Source: Amoebophrya sp. A120
Lineage: Eukaryota > Sar > Dinophyceae > Syndiniales > Amoebophryaceae
Assembly (NCBI GenBank): GCA_905178155.1
Contig: CAJINV010000004.1
Span: 404,969 to 468,968, forward strand
Direction: 5' to 3'
Length of the DNA: 64,000 nucleotides
Shown in pieces: positions 54,501 through 63,500 of the stretch. The notes below the pieces were generated by a model, which was not told where the DNA came from, ran no database searches, and worked only from the letters and a program-made list of their open reading frames with translations. The position numbers and the translations under genes were made by a program. Positions within the stretch are counted from its first letter, which is position 1. Each line of letters begins with the position of its first letter.

Positions 54501-57500
54501 GTGCGGGTCGAACGAGTTTATTGGTGCGGTCAGGGATGCGACTTTGGATTTTGTCCAAACCATTCTCGGGTTGACAAATGTGACCTCCGCAGATCTCCCG
54601 TCGGTGGTCACCGGTGTGGCGCACAGTTCGGAGAACCAGGCGGACGGGACGGGCGCGATTGTCGCGGTGACAACCGTGAAATTTCAGGCGGTCCAGGAGA
54701 AGCTGGACGATTTGGAGAAATTGTGGGGAAGTGACTATTTGAAAACCGTTTCCGCCCAGGCGGAATTGTCGAACATTTTGGCGGATTCTGTGGAAACGAA
54801 GGTGACCGCTGTCACCAAGCTAGAGAACGTGAACATTTTGATCATCAAAAGCAGCACTTCGACAACAACTACCACAACACTCGAACCGACTACCACAACC
54901 ACCACTACCACGACTACCACGACCACGACGACAACCACCACGACCACTTTAACCGAAGTGGAGCGGGAGTTCAGCTACACCTTCAACGTGGACCAGAGTC
55001 AGTTGGCTGGCATGACCGCGCAGGAAATTGTGGCGCTCCCAGAAATGGAACAAGCGGTGAAGTCTGCAGTGTTGGAATTCATGCAAGATACATTACAATA
55101 CGGGAATATCGACGCAGGGGACATCAAGTCCATCGATCTCCAATGTGTCTTCCCGGATATCACCACCGGGATTGTTACCAAGGCGACCATTGTGTTCCAG
55201 GGTGCTGCGGACGAGATGGATGATTTCGAACAAACCTGGCTGCCCTCCGGGCTGGGCACGGCTGCGGCGAGTGGACTAACCGCAGCGTTGAACAACAGCA
55301 CGGGAACTGCTGTCCCGGCGGTAGCGCAGGTCACCGGGTCGCAGATCCTTATCGCAGCGAGCACGACTTCAACGACTACAACGACGACAACCACCACAAC
55401 GACCACTACTACCACGACGACCACAACTACGACAACCAGCACCACGACGGAGGAAGCTACGACTGCCGCGCCGGTTCCCACGGTGGAGCGGGAGTTTTCC
55501 TACGATTTTAGAACTTTCGACGGCGACGACGCGGCGATGGCAGCACTGGTGCAGTCTGCTGGCATGAAGGACGCGATCAAGACTGCGGTGGTTCGGTGGG
55601 TCCTCGACTCGCTGGGTGTGACGGAGAACATCGTAACTAGTGATATTCCGTTCTTAGTCGTGCAGACAGCCTTTACCTCCAACGGGAACATGACGGGCGA
55701 CGGAACTGGACGGATCGTCGCGAAGGCGTCGCTGAGGTTTGAAACGGATCAAAGCAAGATCGACGCGATCGCGCTTGCGTGGCCGGCTGACGGGTTCGCA
55801 GATGCGACTTTGCCGGAAGCGTTGACCAGTGCGATGGAAACTTCCTTGACGACAGCCCTCCCGTCAGATGTCTCCACCGTGGCGAGCACCACGGTGTTGA
55901 CCCAGGCGACGACATCGACCACGACCAGTACCACGACCAGCACCACTACCACGACGTCGACCACCACTGGAACCACGACCACGGTCACGACGACCACGGG
56001 GATTCTGCTCCCGTCTATCGAAAGAGACGTCAGCTTCACCTTCAACATCGCGAATGGGGACACTCGCGCGGCGCAGCTGTGCGCGTCGGGAGACATGAAG
56101 GACGCGGTCAAGGAGGGAGTGCTGCAGTTCATCCTTGACACGCTCGGTGTGAACCCAGACATGATCGGGATGGACGACATTGCCGACATTTCCGTCGCCT
56201 ACGCCTTCTCCAGTAACAACACGGACGGGACTGCGACCGTGGTCGCGAAAGCATCGATTCTGTTCAAAGCGAATGCAACGCAGATCGACGCGCTGGAGGC
56301 CGAGTGGCTGCCGGCTGGGTTAGATGCGACGGCGGTGGAGGAATTGGTGGCGTCTTTGAGTAACAGCACGACAAGTATCATCCCCCGGGTGAACGACGTC
56401 TCGCAGGCGGTGGTGCTGCCGGCGAAGACCACGACGAGCACCACGACCACTACCACTTCGACCACGACTGTGACGACAACGGTCACGACGACCGAGGCAA
56501 ACACGACGACGACCACGAGTACTACCGCGGTTTCTTTGCCGTCTCTGGTTCGGGAGTTCTCCTACACGTTCACAGCCGATGGTGATAAAGCGAATGGCGC
56601 GGCTTTGGTTGCGTCCGACGAGATGGTGGACGCGGTCAAGGCTGCGGTCGTGCAGTTCTCGCTAGATTCGCTGGGGGTCGCATCCGGTCTCGGCACGTCG
56701 GACATTTCGGACATCCTCGTGGTTTTCGCGTTTGGCGCCGACAACGCCGACGGGACCGCCACGGTGGTCGCCAGGGCGACGGTCACTTTCGAGGCGGATC
56801 AGGGGCTGATTGATTCGCTGGAGACCAACTGGTCGGACACCGGGCTGAGTGCAGATGAGATCGCCGACTTGGTCACAAGTTTGAACAACAGCACGACAAA
56901 TTCTATTCCGGATATCAACACGGTACAGCAGGTGAAAATCTTGACGACGACCACTACTCCAGCGCCGGTGACGACTGCAGCGCCGGCTGTTGCTCCAGCT
57001 CCGACCACGACAACAACCACAACCAGCACGACCACAACGACTGCTAGTCAGACGACAACGACAACCGCCGTCCCGTTACCGGAATTGGAGCGCGAGTTCA
57101 GTTACACCTTCAAGGTCGCGAACGGCGCGAATGTCAATGCTGACGCGCCTGGGATTTGCAGCAGTGCTGAGATGAAAACCGCGATTCAGGCTGCGGTTTT
57201 GGACTTCATCCAAAACACTTTGCAGGTGGCAGAATCTATCGTGTTATCTGATATCAAGGCAACCACAGTGACTCTCGTCACTAGTTATTCCAACTCCGAT
57301 GGCACTGGCTCCGTGATTTCGAAGGCGAATGTTGTCTTCGCGGCGAGTGAGACGAAAATAGATGCGATTCGAGATAAGTGGGCACCGGCAGCTTTGAGTG
57401 CGGCGAACACGCAGGGACTGACTTCCGCTTTAGACACGGCGACGAGCAGTCAAGTTTCCGCCGTGCAAAGTGTGATCCAGTCGACAAACTTAGTCGTGTC

Positions 57501-60500
57501 GACGACTTCGACCACAACCACCACGACGACGGTGACGACCACCACGACAACCGGAACGTCCACAACCACGACGACCACCACGGTTGTGACAACCACCACG
57601 ACCCCGCTTCCGTCCATCCAACGCGAGATCAGCTTTGTCTTCGACGTGGCAGATGCGCAGGTGAACGCGGCTGGGCTGTGCGCCAGCACCGCGATGGAAG
57701 CGGCTGTGAAGGACGCGATGGTGAAGTTTGTGAAGGACCAGCTGCAGGTGTCGAGCGACATCGATACAGACGACATTTCCGACGTGGTCGTCAATCTGGC
57801 GTTCAGTGACAGTGGTACGAATTCCACCACGATCACCGCGAAGGCGGTCATTGTCTTCGCGGCAGAGCAGGACAAAATCGACGACTTGAACGCGATGTGG
57901 TCTCCTAGCGGCTTGGACGCCACCGCCACGGCGGGTTTGACTGCTGCACTGAATGCGGCAACCACAGCGCAAGTGCAGGACGTGACCGGCGTCGCGCAGT
58001 CGCAGTCGCTGCTAGTACCGGAGGAAACGAGCACTAGTACTAGCACTAGTACCACGACAGCCACGACAGTTCTCCTTCCGCGCGGGATCAGCCTGCCGAT
58101 TACGTTGAAGCCGGGGCTCACCCCGAGTGACGGAGACGTTTTGACGGATCAGGATTTGGTGGACAACATCAAGAAGGGTGTAGCTGCCTACTTCGAAGCG
58201 GAAACCGGCGTTGCATTCACTCCGGCGCAAATCGAAAACATGGTGGTCACCATGACCAGTGGGGAGCAGTCTCTGCCGGATGTCACCATCCAGGTGGAGT
58301 TCGGCGTGCGGGCGGATGATGAGTCTACTGTCAACCAGGTGAATCAAGCTTGGGACCCGGACACAGTGTTGAGTTCGGGCGACGCACAGCTCACGGATAT
58401 CGTAAGTCAAATCGACAGTGCAGTGCATACCGCTACGGATTATGCAGTCGGGAGCACAACTGGTGCGTCCACCGTGGTGGTCACGACCACAACCAGTACA
58501 ACGACCGTGCCGGTCTTGCCGCGCGGGTTGCAGCTGCAGGTCAACATTCCGTCTGGGAATGTCAACGACACGTTGCAGGATCCCGACTTCGAGGCCGCGA
58601 TAAAGTCCGGAATCATCGACTACTTTCAGCAGACAGCGGGGATCACGCTGAACGCAACTCAAATCGAGTCCATGGTGATTACACAAACCACCGGCACTCC
58701 GCCAGACCCCGTGGGCATCGAGGTCACGTTTGGAGTGAGGCCGGAGACAACAGCTGACATTTCTTCTATCGACGCCGTCTGGGATCCGGACGATTCGATC
58801 ACGCAGGGGTCGAATGAATTGAACACATTGGTGGACAAAGTCACCGACGCGGTGAAAGCAACCGCCGACAACGGCGATTTACCGGGTGGGGCGGTCACCG
58901 TCGACCAAACTACTGTCGCGACTGTTGTCGTGACGACAAGCATATCATTTGTAAAAGCATCGACGCACTCGTACAAATTGCAATTTGGCATGACAGAACT
59001 GCGCGGTATAGCTGTTCCCTGAACATGCATGGAAATTTCCTTTATCAATTTCAACTGGAAAGATTTGTCATGCTACTCGTGCTACTCGAACTCGTACACG
59101 ATGCTTTTGCAATGTCGATAGAAATCCACGACAACCACGAGTTCTACGACGACGACCCTACCTTCTCTTGAGCGGCAGTTCAGCTACACCTTCAATGTCG
59201 AATTTGCTTCGGCTGGGGATTTCACGGATGCGAATTTGGATACTCTCGTAAAGTCGACGAATTTCAAAGACGCGGTGAAAACTGGGCTGATCAACTTTTT
59301 GGAAGACACGTTGAGTGTTTCGGCTGGAACAGTTGCAAAAGCGGATATCAAAACTGTTTCAAGCGAAGTCGCCTTTTCCAGCTCAACGGATACGATTTCG
59401 GGCACCGTGGTCGCGAAATCCACTGCGACTTTTATGGACAGCGCTGCCAAGATCGACGCGGTTCAGACCGCTTGGGACCCGGCAAGCTTTACCGCGACGC
59501 AGACCGACGGGCTGACCTCTGCCTTAGCGACGGCGTTGACCGCGGGCGTGACCGAGGTGAAGACAGTGGACTCGTCGCAGTCGTTGACGACGTCGTCTAC
59601 GACGACAACCACTGAAGCTCCAGCTTCCACTACCACCACAACGACCTCCACCACCACCAGTACCGTAACGCTTGCCTTCCTGGAAAGGCAGTTCAGCTAC
59701 ACTTTTGCTGTGGACAATGGAAATGCCGACATGGACGCGCTCTGCAACTCGCCCGAGATGGTCAGTTCCATCAAGGACGCAGTGGTAAAGTTCGCGTTGG
59801 AAACTCTCGGCGTAGGAACCACCTTCACCGACGCGGACATCAAGGACGTCTCGGTCGAGGTCGCTTTCAGCAGTACCGCTGCTGACGGGAGTGGCTCTGT
59901 GGTCGCGAAAGCGATTGTGCAGTTTGAGGCGAGTGGGGACAAAATCGATGCTCTGGAAGACAAGTGGGAGCCATCCACGCTAATAACCGACACCGCGATC
60001 GCCGCAGCGTTGACCGCCAGTTTGAATAACGCAACCAGCACATTAGTTCCGGAGGTGCAATCGGTGACGCAGTCGCAGGTGCTGCTGCAGCCGCCGACCT
60101 CCTCGACTACCACGACGACCACGACGTTACCTCTATTACCCCGGGGAATCGAATTGACTTTGAACATTCCGGGGGATGTGGATCAGGCAGTGCAGGACGG
60201 CGGCGCGTTGTCTGACGCAATGGTGAACGCGGTTGTGGAATACTTCCAAAACACGACTGGACTGACTTTGACTCCTGATCAAATCGAAGACTTGCAAATC
60301 ACCCCCAAGCCGGGGTACGTGAAGCCGAATGTTCCGGTCGAAATCACTTTCGGTGTGCGCGTCGAGGAAGACTTGGTGGATGATGTGGATTCCGCTTGGG
60401 ACGCCGACGCCCCGTTGCCGGATGGGGGGACTGAAATGACGACCCTGCTCTACGAAGTGCAAAATGCGGTGTCAACCGATCCAAACGTCGCCGGTACTGT

Positions 60501-63500
60501 TACAGTTGAAGCTACAAACGCGGGGACGTTTGTCGTGACGACAACTACGACGACAACCACAACAGTAACTACGACGACGACCACGACGGTGACCGTCACG
60601 CTCGCGGACGTGTTGCTCGACAAAGCGATGGAATTAACGTTAACAATTCCTGCCGGTGTGACGGATATCAACGCCGCACTGAACGACACAGATTTGTCCG
60701 ATGCGGTGAAACAGGGCGTCATTGAGTACTTCCAGAACGCAACCGGAATGACGCTTAGTCCCTCCGACATCGAAAACATGCAGATCACGCAGAAACCGAA
60801 TCAGACACCACCGGCCGTTGGCGTGGACATTACGTTCGCTGTAGCGGTAAAGCCGGATAAGGTGGCGGATGTGAACCTCGCCTGGAACCCGGTGACGCCC
60901 ATGGATCCGAACGGAAGTGCTGTCAATCAGCTCTCCACCGCAGTGCGAGACGCGGTCAAGGACGCGTCTGCCGATGTTGACGGGATAGAAGTGGACACGA
61001 CGGTTCCGCTCGCCACGGTGAGTGTGGTTACAACCGCAGCGCCTACGACCCCACCGCCGACTACAACCAGCACCACTACGACAAAACCGACCCTAAGCAA
61101 GGGTTTGGAATTGCTGCTGACCATTCCGGCTGGTACGGATGTTGCCACGTCTCTCCAGGACCCAGACCTGTCAAACGCGCTAAAAGCGGGCGTGATCGAC
61201 TACTTCCAGACTACTGCAGGCGTGACCCTGACCGACGACCAGATCGAGAACATGGTGATCACGGCAAAACCGGGGTACACGCAGCCGGATGTGGGGGTGG
61301 ACATCACGTTCGATTTGAAACCGGATTCCGCCGACGTGGCTTCGGTCAATCTGGCGTGGAGCCCCGTGACGGCGGTGAATTCTGGCGGGAACATTGACAA
61401 ACTGAAGGACGCCGTGAAAACTGCGGTCAGCAACAACCCAGGGATCGTCGACGTCGCGGTGCAAGACACGGGCGTCGCGACCGTACCGATCACCACGACG
61501 AGCTATGCATTGCAGAAGTATCACACCTAGTGCTAGTGGAAGTCCAAATCGACGTCGCATGACAAAATCGCGGAGCTGCATTACAAATGAAATCTGTGTT
61601 GCTGATTTACCTGCTCAAGGAAGCATTTTCTAATGCATGACTGCACGACCTTAGTGCGAGTGCAAAAATACTTTTGCAATGCATACGAACACAACCTCAA
61701 CAACTGTCAGCACGACGTCGTCAACGACAACAACCAAACCGCTGCTGAACAAGGGACTGGAGATGGTCCTGACCTTCCCCGCAGCGGCCACCCCCACTGA
61801 GGTGACGGATGCGCTGAACGATGCTGATTTAACAGACGCTTTGAAAGACGGGGTGGTGAAATACTTCGCGGATCAGGGCGTCACTTTGACCGATAGTCAA
61901 GTTGAAAACCTCGTCGTTACGCAAAAACCGGGCACCGCTCCGCCGGAAGTTGGTGTGGACGTTTCGTTTGGCGTCCGGGTGACTCCGGACAACGTGGCCG
62001 ACGTCAACATTGCGTGGAATCCCGTGACGCCGATGGAAACGGACGACGTCAACAAGCTTGTCACCGCGGTCACGAATGCCGTGCAGGATGCGGCATCGGC
62101 GATTGGCTCTGGATCCGCAGCGGGTAACGTCGCTGTGTCGCAGACGCAGGGCGACACGGCCACTGTCGCGGTGACAACCACGACGAGTAGCACAACAGTC
62201 GCGGCAACGACGACGACGACTACCACGACGAAACCGCTCTTGAGTAAGGGGCTAGAAATGGTGCTGAATATCCCTGACACCGCTACTGCCGCAGATGTCG
62301 ACGCTGCGTTAACGGACCAGGATTTGCAAAACGCGTTGAAAGACGGTGTGATCGAGTACTTCAAGGACAAGGGAGTAACTCTAAACGCCACCCAGATCGA
62401 GAACATGGTGATTACGCCGAAACCGGGGCAGAGCCCCCCGGACATTGGGGTGGACGTCAGTTTCGACGTGCGCGTTGAGCCGCAGGATGTGCCGGATTTA
62501 AATATCGCCTGGAATCCCGTTACCCCACTATCCGGCACGGACTTGACAAACCTACAATCCGCCGTTGAGACCGCGGTGCTGACCGCCAGTCCGAACATCG
62601 GGAACACGGGGATGGGCGTCACGGTATCGACGGACCAGGGGGATACCGCAACTGTTGCGGTGACAACGACGAGTACGAGTACCTCAGCGCCGCCCGTCGC
62701 CTCGTCGACAACCACCACGACGACGCCGCTCCTGAGCAAAGGGCTAGAGATGGTGCTGAATATTCCGGGCGACGCCGCGGATGTGGACGCCGCGCTGCAG
62801 GATCCTGATCTTGCGGCGGCTTTGAAAGACGGAATTGTCGAGTACTTTGCCAATAACGGCGTGACATTAACCCCGTCGCAGATCGAGAACATGGTGATCA
62901 CGCAGAAGGTATGCATTGCAAATATGTCTGGGTCTGGAAGTATCCGAACTTGTGATGCGTGTTTCGGATGATCCTACGAAGATCTGCGATGCATAACGTG
63001 CAAAAAGTGCCCACTTCTGGCCATGCTGAGAGGGCATTTCTCATGCAGAACACGCATCACGAAGGAGCTGCAGAACATGTGATGCTAGGCCCTGCATTCC
63101 AGAGGTGGGGGAGCTAGAGCTTGGAAAAACTGCATGACAAATCTCGGAATCTCCCAGACCCAGACATATTTGCATTTGATAGAAGGACAACCAGACCCCG
63201 CCCGACATCGGCGTGGACGTTACTTTCGGCGTGCGCGTGGACCCCGAGAACGTGCCGGCGGTGAACATCGCCTGGAATCCGGTCACTCCTCTGGGAGCCC
63301 AGGCGGTGACGCAACTGCAAAACGCCGTTACCGCTGCCGTCCAAACTGCAAGCGCGAACATCGGCAATGCCAATGTGGGTGTTTCGGTTTCGCAGAATCA
63401 GGGCGATACGGCGACTGTCGCGGTAACGACATCGACGACCACGACGACAACCACCACGACGACCACCACGACTACGACAAAACCATTGCTTAACAAGGGA

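Noticed and set aside
571-63181. Short peptides encoded across element cores (e.g. SGSGRIRTCDAHF-like)
   Set aside because: They recur because elements are related copies. They appear on either strand, end at random stops, and do not continue the domain pattern.
571-63181. Interspersed short repeats that could suggest a CRISPR array
   Set aside because: Repeats are terminal inverted repeats of mobile elements in a eukaryotic coding region, with unequal spacing and coding exons between them.
571-63181. LTR retrotransposon or other autonomous transposon in the window
   Set aside because: No reverse transcriptase, integrase or transposase sequence is visible, and no long direct repeats flank any element.
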